A stretch of 64,000 bases of DNA from Methylobacterium sp. J-030 (GTDB lineage Bacteria; Pseudomonadota; Alphaproteobacteria; Rhizobiales; Beijerinckiaceae), in assembly GCF_022829545.1 (NCBI RefSeq), contig NZ_JAKSYM010000172.1:20519-84518 (forward strand), given 5' to 3'. Positions within the stretch are counted from its first letter, which is position 1. Each line of letters begins with the position of its first letter. Below are positions 52,066 to 60,919 of the stretch, in pieces. The notes beneath the pieces were generated by a model that saw only the letters and a list, made by a program, of their open reading frames with translations, searched no databases and had not been told where the DNA came from. The translations under genes and the position numbers were made by a program.

Positions 52066-53226
52066 TCAGCCGGCCGGCTGCAGCAAGGCCGGACGGGTCT
52101 CGGCGGCGGGGCCGCAGAGCTGGGAGCGGGCCGGCGCGAACGCCGCGAGGGCGTGCGTCTCCGGTCCGTCGAGCAGCAGGCCGGCAACGATCGCGCCGAC
52201 GACGGGCGCGAGCGCAAAACCGTGCCCGGAGAATCCGAAGGCGTGCACCAGCCCCGCCGCCACGGCGGACCGGCCGATCACCGGCAGGTCGTCCGGCGTG
52301 ACGCCCTCGATGCCGGCCCAGGCGTGGACGATCCGCGCCCCGTGCAGGGCCGGGAACAGGTCGAGCGCCGTGCGGGCCGAATAGGCGAGGCGCGGGACGT
52401 CGAGGCGAATCTCGCCCGAGTCGAGGTCGGCCCGTCCCTTGTGACCGCCGCCGATCATCACGTGGCCGGTCTCGGACTGCTTGAACGAGAGCGGCCGCCC
52501 GGCCGCCCCGACCACCGGCGTCAGGAGCGGCGGCAGCGCCTCGGTGAGCAGCATCTGGAAGGCGTTGAAGCCGAGCGGGATCTCCTCCCCGGCCGCGCGG
52601 GCGATGCGCCCGCCCCAGGCGCCCGCGGCGTTGAGCAGGAGCGGCGCGGCATGGGTCTCGCCCCCGTGGGTGCGCAGGCGCCAGAGCCCGGCGCGGCGGT
52701 CCATTGCGGCGACGCGGGCGCCCTCGATCACCTCGGCCCCGGCCGCCACGGCGGCGCGGCCGAAGGCGCGCGTCGTGCGCAAGGGGGAGGCGAAGCCGTC
52801 GCGGCGGGCGACGAGGCCACCGACCACGTGGGGCGCTACGGCCGGGAGCAGCTGGCGTACCGCCTGGGCATCGACCAGCTCCTCGTGCGTCCAGCCGGCG
52901 GCGCGCAGGCCCTCGACGCGCTCCGCCAGAAGCGTGAACTCCGCATCATTCTCGGCCACCCGGACCTGTCCGACGGAGCGGAAGCCGCAATCGTCGCCGA
53001 CGAGATCCGCGATTGCAGGCCAGCGCTCGATCGCCGCCAGGGCGAGCGGAACCTCGGCGGGATGGCGGCCCAGGGTGCGCACGCCGCCCGCCGAGTAGCC
53101 CGAGGCCTCAGCGCCGACCTGCCGGGCCTCCAGCACGCGCACGCGTCGACCGGCGCGGGCGAGGTGAAGGGCGGCGGAGAGCCCGTGCAGCCCGCCGCCG
53201 ACGATGAGGATGTCGGGATCCGTCAT
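52066..53226 (-). CDS. FAD-dependent amine/D-amino acid oxidase (DadA/SoxB-like)
   Basis: Flavoprotein of 386 aa of the DAO family. N-terminal dinucleotide fold DILIVGGGLHGLSAALHLA with the glutamate at VLEARQVG, then EASGYSAGGVRTLG; C-terminal FSGHGFALAPVVG is the second FAD contact. It would oxidise a secondary or primary amine, probably a D-amino acid, glycine- or sarcosine-type substrate, to the imine. ATG 53226 overlaps the stop of the upstream gene by four bases. Its place next to a Rid protein supports imine formation. Substrate unknown. Confidence 0.9.
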   Translation of the reverse strand: MTDPDILIVGGGLHGLSAALHLARAGRRVRVLEARQVGAEASGYSAGGVRTLGRHPAEVPLALAAIERWPAIADLVGDDCGFRSVGQVRVAENDAEFTLLAERVEGLRAAGWTHEELVDAQAVRQLLPAVAPHVVGGLVARRDGFASPLRTTRAFGRAAVAAGAEVIEGARVAAMDRRAGLWRLRTHGGETHAAPLLLNAAGAWGGRIARAAGEEIPLGFNAFQMLLTEALPPLLTPVVGAAGRPLSFKQSETGHVMIGGGHKGRADLDSGEIRLDVPRLAYSARTALDLFPALHGARIVHAWAGIEGVTPDDLPVIGRSAVAAGLVHAFGFSGHGFALAPVVGAIVAGLLLDGPETHALAAFAPARSQLCGPAAETRPALLQPAG

Positions 53227-53846
53227 GCGAGCACGCCCGTATCCGTCTGGGGCGGGATCGGCTCCGGCATCGCGGCGACGAGGCCGGCGAGCGCCGCGAG
53301 GCCGACGGGCCGCGCCGGCACCATCGCGCCGAGGATCGCGCGCTGCGCGAGCGCGGCCCCGTCGCGCGCGAGGCTCGCGGGCTGCTCCAGCAAAGCCGCG
53401 AGGGCCACCGGATCGAGCCGCAGCGCGGCCGGAGTCTCGGCGGGCGGGTCCGGCCGCGGCTCCCGGCCGGGAGTCCCATCGGCAAGGGCGCGCGCCGCGG
53501 CGGTCGCCTGCCGTTCCGCCGCTTCGGGGGTCGTCGCCCCCGCGATACGGCCGGCGACCGAAATGCCCGGCACGCCGGTCCGGCCCGTGGCGTCGGCCAT
53601 CACCCGCCCGTCGCGGATGGCGCAGCCGAGGGCGGCGAGCAGCAGCGGCTCGTCGGCGCAGACCAGAAGGGCGCCGAACGGCTCGGCCCAGACCCGCCCA
53701 CCGCCCTCGACCCAGAGGCGGCCGGGCTCGGCGTGCCAAGCCGTGGCGTCGGGGCGGGCGATCAGGATGGCGCCGGGCAGCGCGGCCAGCGCCGCGCGAC
53801 CCGCCGGGCCGCCGCCGACGATCACGATGCGGGGTATCGCCGTCAC
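53223..53846 (-). CDS. Partial flavoprotein, 207 aa, in the amine operon
   Basis: It has a single GxGxxG dinucleotide fold (RIVIVGGGPAGRAALAAL), then VWAEPFGALLVCADEPLLLA and GVPGISVAGRIAGATTPEAA, which mirror the last part of the FAD-binding domain of two-dinucleotide-fold oxidoreductases, but the NAD domain is missing. At 207 aa it is half the normal size and has no frameshift, and both ends overlap neighbours by four bases (GTGA and ATGA). It may be an accessory subunit of the oxidase complex. GTG start at 53846. Confidence 0.72.
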   Translation of the reverse strand: MTAIPRIVIVGGGPAGRAALAALPGAILIARPDATAWHAEPGRLWVEGGGRVWAEPFGALLVCADEPLLLAALGCAIRDGRVMADATGRTGVPGISVAGRIAGATTPEAAERQATAAARALADGTPGREPRPDPPAETPAALRLDPVALAALLEQPASLARDGAALAQRAILGAMVPARPVGLAALAGLVAAMPEPIPPQTDTGVLA

Positions 53847-55240
53847 GCGGTCAGCTCCGGGATCGCGTCCGGCTGCGCGTTGGCGAGCTCGCCGACCGTC
53901 ATCGGCTTGAACGGCGCCCGCGGCCGCAGGGCGCCGACCGTCTCCATGGCGGCGCCGCGGGTCTCGGCGATCAGCCCGGCGACGACGGTCCCGCACATGC
54001 GCCCCTGGCACGGCCCCATGCCGGCCCGCAGGAAGGCCTTGACCTGGTTCGGGCCGGCGGCGCCGCGGCGGGCGGCCCCGCGGATCTGGCCGGCGGTGAT
54101 CTCCTCGCAGCGGCACACGATCGTGTCGTCGGCGGGGGCGAGGATGCAAGCGGCGGGGCGGTAGAGCCGGTCGAGGAAGGGCCTGAGCGCCAGGGCCGCG
54201 CGCAGCGCCTTCTGGGGCTGCGCGGCGCGGGCGTCGCGGGTGGCGGCGTCGAGCCGGCCGAGCCGGTGGGCCGCGTCGAGGGCGGCGAGCCGTCCGCCCG
54301 CGGCGGCGGCCTCCCAGCCGCCGATGCCGCCGCCATCGCCCGCCACCGCCACGTTCGGATGGCTGGTGGCGCCCCAGGCGTCGAGGCGCGGCCGCCAGCA
54401 GAGCTGCCTGTCGTCCCAATCGTGATCGAGCCCCAGCGCCCGGGTGATGTGGGTCGCGGGGATCACCCCCTCGTGGAGGAGGAGCGTGTCGCAGGCGAGC
54501 GCGTGGTCGCGGCCCCCCTGGCGCCAGCGTACGGTCGAGACCCGGCCGTCGCCCTCCGCCCGCAGGTCGCCGACGTTGCGGACCACGCGCAAGCCCCGCG
54601 CCCGGGTCTCGCGCATCAGGGCGATGCCCTTCGTGAGCAGCCTGCGGCCGGTCCAGAGCCCGCCGGCCCGCAGGGCGTCCCGGAGGGCGCCGCCGGCGCC
54701 GGTCTCCAGCAGCGTCAGCCGCTCCACGCCGGCCCGCAGGAGTTGGACGGCGAGCAGCCAGCAGAGCGGGCCCTGCCCGGCGATCACCACGGATCCCTCC
54801 GGCACGGCGCCGGCCGTCTTGAGCAGGATCTGGGCAGCGCCCGCGCTCATGACGCCGGGCAGCGTCCAGCCGGGGATCGGCACCGGCCGCTCCTGGGCGC
54901 CGGTCGCCAGCAGGACGCGCTTGGCCGCGATCTCCGCAGTGGCGCCGCTCGATGCGACCGACAGCAAGCCCGCATCCGGGTCGAGGTGCCACAGCGTGGT
55001 CCGCGGCCGGTAGGCGATCCCCGTCGCGGCGCGGAACGCCCCCGCCAGGGCACCGCCGGCATCGAGGAACTCGCCGGCCAAAGCCGGGTCCCCGGAGGCG
55101 GCCTCCACCGCGCGAAAGACCTGTCCGCCCGGGGCGGGCTGCTCGTCCAGCAGGGTGACCGAGAGCCCGAGGGACGCGGCCTCGATGGCGGCCGCCATGC
55201 CGGCCGGGCCGGCGCCCACGATGGCGAGATCGTGGCTCAT
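53843..55240 (-). CDS. OoxA/HcnB-like NAD/FAD oxidoreductase with BFD-like 2Fe-2S domain
   Basis: Protein of 465 aa. FAD fold LAIVGAGPAGMAAAIEAASL, then GGQVFRAV, ATGAQERPVPIPGWTLPGVM and the NAD fold VVIAGQGPLCWLLAV. The C-terminal part carries CRCEEIT and GMGPCQGRMCG, four cysteines of a BFD-like [2Fe-2S] site. This layout is that of the opine/octopine oxidase subunit A and hydrogen cyanide synthase HcnB. It lies in the same operon as the small 2Fe-2S subunit and the OoxB-like flavoprotein, with ATGA overlaps. Confidence 0.9.
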   Translation of the reverse strand: MSHDLAIVGAGPAGMAAAIEAASLGLSVTLLDEQPAPGGQVFRAVEAASGDPALAGEFLDAGGALAGAFRAATGIAYRPRTTLWHLDPDAGLLSVASSGATAEIAAKRVLLATGAQERPVPIPGWTLPGVMSAGAAQILLKTAGAVPEGSVVIAGQGPLCWLLAVQLLRAGVERLTLLETGAGGALRDALRAGGLWTGRRLLTKGIALMRETRARGLRVVRNVGDLRAEGDGRVSTVRWRQGGRDHALACDTLLLHEGVIPATHITRALGLDHDWDDRQLCWRPRLDAWGATSHPNVAVAGDGGGIGGWEAAAAGGRLAALDAAHRLGRLDAATRDARAAQPQKALRAALALRPFLDRLYRPAACILAPADDTIVCRCEEITAGQIRGAARRGAAGPNQVKAFLRAGMGPCQGRMCGTVVAGLIAETRGAAMETVGALRPRAPFKPMTVGELANAQPDAIPELTA

Positions 55241-55557
55241 GCGGCGTCCTCGATCCGCGCCGCGCGGGCGCCGAGCTGCGGCTCGATCCGCATGCCCGGG
55301 GCGACCGGCACGAGGCAGGATTGGCGGTTGGCCACGCCGTCGATCCCGGCGAGGCAGTCGAAGCAGATCCCGATCATGCAGTAGGGCAGCCGCGGCGCGC
55401 CGCCGACCGGCGTCGTGCGGATCGCGGGCAGGCCGGCGAGCAGCACGGCGGCCGCCGCGGAGGCGCCCTCCGGGACGTGGACGGCACGGCCCGCGACAAA
55501 AACCTCCACCAGCCGGTCCCCGGGGGCCGGACGGGCCTCAGGCCGCCTTCTGAACAT
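55237..55557 (-). CDS. 2Fe-2S binding subunit (OoxC/HcnA-like)
   Basis: Protein of 106 aa with a plant-type ferredoxin fold: VFVAGRAVHVPEG, then PYCMIGICFDCLAGIDG and NRQSCL providing the four cysteines. It is the small iron-sulfur subunit of OoxABC/HcnABC-like heterotrimeric dehydrogenases. Its start overlaps the end of the OoxB-like gene by 20 bases. Together the three genes are a complete set. Confidence 0.88.
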   Translation of the reverse strand: MFRRRPEARPAPGDRLVEVFVAGRAVHVPEGASAAAAVLLAGLPAIRTTPVGGAPRLPYCMIGICFDCLAGIDGVANRQSCLVPVAPGMRIEPQLGARAARIEDAA

Positions 55558-56665
55558 CGAAGCGTCTCGCGCTGAAGGGGAAGAGGTCCGGCGCGAGCGC
55601 GCCGGCCGCGATCATCGGGGCGAGCAGGCCGGCATGCGCGCCGGCGAGCGTCACCCCCGAATGGCAATTGGCGATGATGGCGCCTGGGTAACGCTCGGAT
55701 GCGTCGTAGATCGGCTTGCCGTCCGGCGACATGACGCGGAGCGCCGCCCAGGCCCGGACGATGTTCAGCTCCGCGATCCACGGGAAGGTCAGGACCGCCT
55801 TGCGGGCGATGGCCCGCATGACCGCGGGGGTCTGGGTCAGGGTGTCGAAGCCCATATCCTCCTTGCTGTCGCCCAGCAGCAGCGAGCCCTCCTCGGTCTG
55901 GCGGACGACGTGGGTCGGCAGCGCGAGGACCTGCCGGGTGCGCTCCGTGACCAGGATCTGGCCGCGCTCGGGCCGCAGCGGCGCCGACAGGCCGACGAGC
56001 GGCGCGAGATCCGCGTTGCCGAGGCCGGAGGCGAGGACGAGGCGCGGCGCCCGGACGGTCTCGGCGCCGATCTCGACGGTGAAGTCGCGCGGGGCCGCCG
56101 TGATGGCCGTGACCCGGGCGTTCGGCCGGTAGAGGCCGCCGAGATCCTGGAACGCCGCGTGCAGCGCGCGGAGCAGATGCAGCGGGCTCGCATGGCCGTC
56201 ATAGGGCGTCCACGAGGCGCCCACGACCTGCGGTCCGAGGCCCGGCACCATGTCGCGCAGCTCCGCGGCCGGGATCATCCGGTATTCGTAGCCGGCATTG
56301 CCGGCCTCCCGGCGCAGCTGGCCCATCAGCGCGTCGCGCTGGGCCATCTCGTCGTCCGAGAAGCAGAAATGCAGCCCCCCCGGCTGGTGCAGCCCGACGC
56401 CGATGCCGGTCGTCTTGAGGAGATCGGCGGCCAGCTCCGGCCACGCCCGGGCCGAGGCGTGGGTCCAGTGCTGGTAATGCGGCGCGCCGAGGCCCTTCGA
56501 CTGAACCCAGACCAGCCCGAAATTGCCCCGGCTCGCCCGGTGGGCGACGTCGCCCTCGTCGAGCATCACGGTCGACAGGCCCTGGCGCTGCAACCCGTAG
56601 GCGATCGCGGCGCCGACGAGGCCGCCGCCGACCACGATGGCGTCCCGCGTCTGTCGTCCGGTCAT
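55538..56665 (-). CDS. OoxB/HcnC-like FAD-dependent oxidoreductase
   Basis: Flavoprotein of 375 aa of the DAO superfamily: FAD fold AIVVGGGLVGAAIAYGL with VMLDEGDVAHRASRG, the NFGLVWVQSKG segment, and the C-terminal NCHSGVTLAGAHAGLL. It is the substrate-oxidising beta subunit in the opine and proline dehydrogenase complexes. ATG 56665 overlaps the permease stop. The second DAO-type enzyme of the operon at 52066 is a distinct protein. Confidence 0.9.
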   Translation of the reverse strand: MTGRQTRDAIVVGGGLVGAAIAYGLQRQGLSTVMLDEGDVAHRASRGNFGLVWVQSKGLGAPHYQHWTHASARAWPELAADLLKTTGIGVGLHQPGGLHFCFSDDEMAQRDALMGQLRREAGNAGYEYRMIPAAELRDMVPGLGPQVVGASWTPYDGHASPLHLLRALHAAFQDLGGLYRPNARVTAITAAPRDFTVEIGAETVRAPRLVLASGLGNADLAPLVGLSAPLRPERGQILVTERTRQVLALPTHVVRQTEEGSLLLGDSKEDMGFDTLTQTPAVMRAIARKAVLTFPWIAELNIVRAWAALRVMSPDGKPIYDASERYPGAIIANCHSGVTLAGAHAGLLAPMIAAGALAPDLFPFSARRFDVQKAA

Positions 56666-57462
56666 GCGCGGCGCTCCCCGGTGAGCAGGCGGTCGATCGG
56701 GTAGAAGCGATCGAGCCCCAAGAGGACCAGGGCGGTGACGAGGATCAGCGCCGCCGAGACCGACGCGACCAGCGGGTCGGTCATCTGGTCGATGTAGTTG
56801 AACAGCTGCACCGGCAGCGGGTTGGCCGCCGGCGAGGCCAGGAACAGGCTCACCGTCAGCTCGTCGAAGCTGGTGACGAAGGCCAGGATCCAGCCGCCCG
56901 CGAGGCCGGGGGCGATCAGCGGCAGGGTCACGCGCCGGAACACCGTGAACCGGTCGGCGCCGAGGCTCTCGGCGGCGCGCTCGATGCGCGGATCGAGGCC
57001 CGACAGGCCGGCGCCGACGAGGCGCAGCATGTAGGGCGTGATCACGATGACATGGGCGGCCACGAGGCCGGCGAAGCTGCCGGACAAGCCGAACCCCGAG
57101 AAGAAGCGCAGCAGCGCCACGCCCAGCACCACGTGCGGAATCATCAGCGGCGAGGCGAGGACCGCCACCAGGGTGCCCCGGCCGGGGAAGCGCCAGCGGG
57201 CGATCGCCAGGGCGGCCGGGACGGCGATCAGGGCGGAGATCGTCGCGGCCGTCACGCCGAGGCGCGTGCTGTACCAGAAGCTCTCCAAGAAGCGCGGGTT
57301 GTCGCCGATCGCCCGCCACCAGCGCAGCGACAGGCCGTCGGACGGCAAAGCGAGGTAGCCCTGGCCGGTGAACGAGACGGCGATCACCACCAGCAGCGGC
57401 GCCAGGATGAAGGCGAGGAACAAGGCGTGGAAGGCGAGCGCCAGGGGGCCGTTGCGGCTCAT
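56662..57462 (-). CDS. ABC transporter permease 2 (PotC-like)
   Basis: Membrane protein of 266 aa with six predicted membrane segments (first: LALAFHALFLAFILAPLLVV). The EAA loop reads RAAESLGADRFTVFRRVTLP, the contact to the ATPase. PotC-type permease of polyamine/opine importers. ATG 57462 overlaps the previous permease gene by ATGA and its end overlaps ooxB. Confidence 0.92.
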   Translation of the reverse strand: MSRNGPLALAFHALFLAFILAPLLVVIAVSFTGQGYLALPSDGLSLRWWRAIGDNPRFLESFWYSTRLGVTAATISALIAVPAALAIARWRFPGRGTLVAVLASPLMIPHVVLGVALLRFFSGFGLSGSFAGLVAAHVIVITPYMLRLVGAGLSGLDPRIERAAESLGADRFTVFRRVTLPLIAPGLAGGWILAFVTSFDELTVSLFLASPAANPLPVQLFNYIDQMTDPLVASVSAALILVTALVLLGLDRFYPIDRLLTGERRA

Positions 57463-58343
57463 GCCGGACCTCCCTGCGCGACCGCGCCGAGCCGGCGCAG
57501 CGCCCGCCTCTCGACGAGCCGGGTCCAGAGGAGCGTCGCCAGCAGGATCGCCGCCATCAGCACGGTGGCAAGCGCCGCGCCGAGCGGCCAGTTCAGGGTG
57601 TTGAGGAACTCGTTGTAGGTCATGCTGGAGACGACCTTCAGGCGCTTGCCCCCCAGCATGGCGGGCGTCGCGAAGGCCGAGGCCGAGAGGCAGAACACCA
57701 TCAGCGCGCCGGCCATGACGCCCGGCATGACGTTGGGCAGCACGACCCGGGTGAACACCGTAACCCGTCCCGCCCCGAGGCTGGTGGCGGCTCGCTCCAG
57801 CACCGGATCGAGCCGGCCGAGGCTCGCCCAGACGGAGAGCACCACGAGCGGCACCATCACGTGGACGAGGCCGATCACCACGGCGCCTTCCGTGAACATC
57901 AGCCGGAACGGCGCTCCGGGCACGTGGAGGGCGGTGAGCGCCTGATTGACGAGGCCGTTCGTGCCGAGCAGCACCATCCAGCCGAAGTTGCGCACCACCA
58001 CCGAGACCAGCAGCGGCCCGACCACGACGAGGAGCATCGGCCCCCGCCAGCGCGGGTCCATGCGGTGGATGATCCAGGCCTCCGGCACCCCGACGAGGAG
58101 GCAGATCAGCGTCGTCAGCCCGGCGATCCGGAAGGTGCGCGCCAGGGCCTCGCCGAACAGCGGATCGGTGAAGAGATCCCGGTAGTTGGCGAGCCCCCAG
58201 CCGGGCAGCACGCCCTTTTCGAAGTCGAAGCCGTGCAGACTTAGGGCCAGCACGCCGGCCAGCGGCACGAGCAGCGCCCCGGCATAGACGAGGGCGGAGG
58301 GCGCGGTCAGCAGCGCGGGGGTCAGGCGGTCGAGGCGGGTCAT
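57459..58343 (-). CDS. ABC transporter permease 1 (PotB-like)
   Basis: Membrane protein of 294 aa, six membrane segments (LVYAGALLVPLAGVLALSLH first). EAA loop ERAATSLGAGRVTVFTRVVL. Pairs with permease 2 to form the channel. The ATG at 58343 follows the intergenic palindrome that separates it from the ATPase gene. Confidence 0.92.
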   Translation of the reverse strand: MTRLDRLTPALLTAPSALVYAGALLVPLAGVLALSLHGFDFEKGVLPGWGLANYRDLFTDPLFGEALARTFRIAGLTTLICLLVGVPEAWIIHRMDPRWRGPMLLVVVGPLLVSVVVRNFGWMVLLGTNGLVNQALTALHVPGAPFRLMFTEGAVVIGLVHVMVPLVVLSVWASLGRLDPVLERAATSLGAGRVTVFTRVVLPNVMPGVMAGALMVFCLSASAFATPAMLGGKRLKVVSSMTYNEFLNTLNWPLGAALATVLMAAILLATLLWTRLVERRALRRLGAVAQGGPA

Positions 58344-58405
58344 GCCGCGGCCCGTTCAAGGTGTTGGGCTGGGACCCGAGAAGGGGCGGCGAACCAGTTT
58401 GCACG

Positions 58406-58568
58406 GCCCTTTTCCCGGGCGCATGCAGCGAAAGCGGAATGCGACCCGGGACCCAGCACGATGAGCGCCGCGCCAGCGGCACAGGTCGATCCAGATCGAC
58501 GCTTCGCGAAGTCTCGTGCTGGGTCCCGGATCAGGTTCCGCTGGCGCTCCACCTGTCCGGGAAAGGGC
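58406..58568. repeat. Large intergenic palindrome inside the ABC operon
   Basis: Arms 58406-58460 and 58515-58568 are complementary with some mismatches; the outer parts read GCCCTTTTCCCGGG and GGGAAAGGGC, the inner parts GGGACCCAGCACG and CGTGCTGGGTCCC. A 54-base loop lies between. It resembles a dispersed palindromic unit and sits between two genes of one operon, so it might tune expression of the permeases. Confidence 0.7.
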
Positions 58569-58638
58569 GCGTGCGTCATGGGCCGGGGAGCACCGATCCC
58601 CTGTTGCGCACGCGGCGAAACAGCTTGGAAGCGTGGGG

Positions 58639-59700
58639 TCATGCCGGCTCCAGCCGCCGCAGGCTGTGGGCGTCCCAGTCGAGCGTCACCGCGGCGCCCT
58701 CGTCGAGCGGCGTCGCGCCGGTGTTCTGCGCCATGACCGCGAAGGCGCCCAAAGCCGTCTCCACCGTGTAGAGCCAGAACCCGCCGAGGAAGAGCCGCGC
58801 CTGCACGCGACCGTCGAGGCCGGGCTGCCCCCCGGGCGCCCGCTCGCAGCGGATGCGCAGGCGCTCCGGCCGGATCGTCAGGAGGATGTCGCCCTGCCGG
58901 TCGGCGAGTTCCGGCGGCAGGCAGAAGCGGTGGCCCGCGGCCTCCGCGTGGCCGGAGGCGGCCCGTGCCGGCAGCCGGTTGCTGCGGCCGAGGAAGTCGG
59001 CCACGAACGCGTCCGCCGGGATGTCGTAGGCCTGCCAGGGGGCGTCGATCTGGACGACCCGTCCCCCCTGCATGATCGCCACCCGGTCGCACAGGGCCAT
59101 CGCCTCGGCCTGATCGTGGGTGACCAGCACCGTGGTGACGCCGATCCGGCGCTGGAGGTCGCGCAGCTCCACCTGCATCTCCTCGCGCAGCTTGGCGTCG
59201 AGGTTCGAGAGCGGCTCGTCGAGGAGCAGCAGGCGCGGCTCGACCACCAGCGCCCGCGCCAGGGCGACGCGCTGCTGCTGCCCGCCCGACATGTTGCGCG
59301 GGTAGCGCTCGGCGAGGTGCCCGAGGCGAACCTGCGCCAGGGCCTCGGCGACCCGCCGGCCCCGCTCCGCCTTCGGCACCCGGCGCATCTCCAACCCGAA
59401 GGCGACGTTCTCGGCGGCGGTCATGTGCGGGAACAGCGCGTAGGACTGGAACACCAGCCCGATGCCGCGCTGGGCCGGCGGCGTGCCGGTCAGGTCGCGG
59501 CCTTCCATCAGGATGCGCCCGCGGCTCGGCGCCTCGAAGCCGGCGATCATCTGCAGCGTCGTGGTCTTGCCGCAGCCGGAGGGCCCGAGCAGCCCGAGGA
59601 ACTCGCCGGGCGCCACCGCGAGGCTGACGTCGCGGACCGCGGTGACGGTGCCGTAATCCTTGCCGAGCCCGTCGAGGGTGAGGAAGGCGGGCGCGGACAT
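58639..59700 (-). CDS. ABC transporter ATP-binding protein (PotA-like)
   Basis: ATPase of 353 aa. Walker A LLGPSGCGKTTTLQ, Q loop VFQSYALFPH, signature NMSGGQQQRVALARAL, Walker B LLLLDEPLSNLD, switch His VTHDQAEA, and a C-terminal TOBE domain (LLTIRPERLRI). Standard for spermidine/putrescine-type importers. ATG 59700 overlaps the binding-protein stop (TGATG). Confidence 0.95.
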   Translation of the reverse strand: MSAPAFLTLDGLGKDYGTVTAVRDVSLAVAPGEFLGLLGPSGCGKTTTLQMIAGFEAPSRGRILMEGRDLTGTPPAQRGIGLVFQSYALFPHMTAAENVAFGLEMRRVPKAERGRRVAEALAQVRLGHLAERYPRNMSGGQQQRVALARALVVEPRLLLLDEPLSNLDAKLREEMQVELRDLQRRIGVTTVLVTHDQAEAMALCDRVAIMQGGRVVQIDAPWQAYDIPADAFVADFLGRSNRLPARAASGHAEAAGHRFCLPPELADRQGDILLTIRPERLRIRCERAPGGQPGLDGRVQARLFLGGFWLYTVETALGAFAVMAQNTGATPLDEGAAVTLDWDAHSLRRLEPA

Positions 59701-60734
59701 CAGCGCTCGACCTGCCGCTGCCATTGCCGGGTCCAGTCGGCGCGGTTGCGGTTGACCACGTCCCAGTCGAGGCCGATCAGCGCGCGCACCTGATCCTCGC
59801 CGTAGATCACGCGGTCGGCGACCTCCGGCGGCAGCTTGGTGGACCGGTTGGTCGGGCCAGCCCCGTACTGCGTGGCGAAGATCTCCTGGACCTTCGGCGA
59901 GACGAGGTAGGCGAGGAACTTGTCGGCGAGCGCCGGCTCCGGGCTGCCCGTGACGGCGCAGCCCGCCGTCATGAGGACGACGGCGCCCTCCTTCGGCCGG
60001 GCGATGGCGAGCGGAAAGCCCGCCTGCTGCATGGCCGCGACCCGGGACGAGCCCCAGACGGCGAGCCAGATCTCCCCCGACTGGAACATCTCGCTCATCT
60101 TGCCGGGTGAGCTCTCGTAGGCCAGCACGTTGGGGTTGATCTGCTGGCGCATCACCTTCAGCCCGGGGGCGATGTCGCTGTCGCTGCCGCCGTGGATGCG
60201 GGCCATCATCGCCAGGGTATGGACGCCGTAGGTGTTGTCGATGCCGGGGATCGCGATCCGCTGCCGGTATTCCGGCCGGGCGAGGTCCATCCAAGAGGTC
60301 GGCACCGGGAAGCCGCGCTCCTTGAACAGCTTCGTGTTGTAGGCGATGCCCGTGAAGCCGAAGCCGGTGCCGACGGCGTGGTCGTCGCCCAGGACGGCGA
60401 TCGGATAGACCGCGTCGCGCACCGCGTCCGGGAGCGTCCGGCACAGGCCCAGCGACACGGCCTGCACCATCGGGCCGTCATCGAGCACCGCCACGCCGAC
60501 CGTCTGGTTGCTGCGCTGCGCCTGCATCCGGGCGAGGTTGTCGGAGGAATTGCCGGTCAGGTAGTCGATCCGGACGTCGTTCTCGCGCTCGAACGCGGGA
60601 ATGACGCTGGTGCGCATGATCTGCTCGTAGCTGCCGCCGTATCCGGCGACGGTGAGGCGCTGCTCGGCCCAGGCCGGAGTCTGCACCGCACAAAGCGCGA
60701 CCGCCGAGAGAAACCCCAGTAACGCACGCCTCAT
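59700..60734 (-). CDS. ABC transporter periplasmic binding protein (PotD-like)
   Basis: Exported protein of 344 aa with signal peptide RRALLGFLSAVALCAVQTPA and cleavage after AWA. The mature part (LTVAGYGGSYEQIMRTSVIP, then VGTGFGFTGIAYNTKLF and EYRQRIAIPGID) belongs to the PotD/AbpE-type extracellular solute-binding group, which takes up polyamines, opines or related amines. It heads the operon. ATG 60734 is chosen because the signal peptide begins there; the frame is open upstream without one. Confidence 0.92.
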   Translation of the reverse strand: MRRALLGFLSAVALCAVQTPAWAEQRLTVAGYGGSYEQIMRTSVIPAFERENDVRIDYLTGNSSDNLARMQAQRSNQTVGVAVLDDGPMVQAVSLGLCRTLPDAVRDAVYPIAVLGDDHAVGTGFGFTGIAYNTKLFKERGFPVPTSWMDLARPEYRQRIAIPGIDNTYGVHTLAMMARIHGGSDSDIAPGLKVMRQQINPNVLAYESSPGKMSEMFQSGEIWLAVWGSSRVAAMQQAGFPLAIARPKEGAVVLMTAGCAVTGSPEPALADKFLAYLVSPKVQEIFATQYGAGPTNRSTKLPPEVADRVIYGEDQVRALIGLDWDVVNRNRADWTRQWQRQVER

Positions 60735-60789
60735 CGCTTGCCTCCGTGAGCAATCGGACAGCCGTTCCTGCGCGCTGAACAGGCAAGAC

Positions 60790-60804
60790 GCTTGTCCGAT
60801 AAGC
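60790..60804. promoter_or_regulatory. Putative LysR-type binding site in the divergent promoter
   Basis: GCTTGTCCGATAAGC has dyad ends (GCTT/AAGC) and fits the T-N11-A pattern of LysR sites. Its core TGTCCGAT (60793-60800) is repeated in inverse as ATCGGACA at 60753-60760. The pair lies between the importer operon and the lysR gene. Confidence 0.5.
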
Positions 60805-60919
60805 ATCTCCCGCGCCTATTGGCTCGCGAATGCTGTGTAGCCTGCGCAGACTTGACGGGAGACGCAAATTCATAATTTTTGCGGTTTCATTCCTTTCGGT
60901 AGCGAGCCAGGGGGGCCGG

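Noticed and set aside
51661..53910. Plus-strand 749-codon frame over the Rid and DadA-like genes
   Set aside because: Low-complexity antisense translation; the minus strand has conserved motifs and overlapping gene starts.
53204..55384. Plus-strand 726-codon frame over the flavoprotein genes
   Set aside because: Antisense shadow; Arg/Ala/Gly-rich with no domain.
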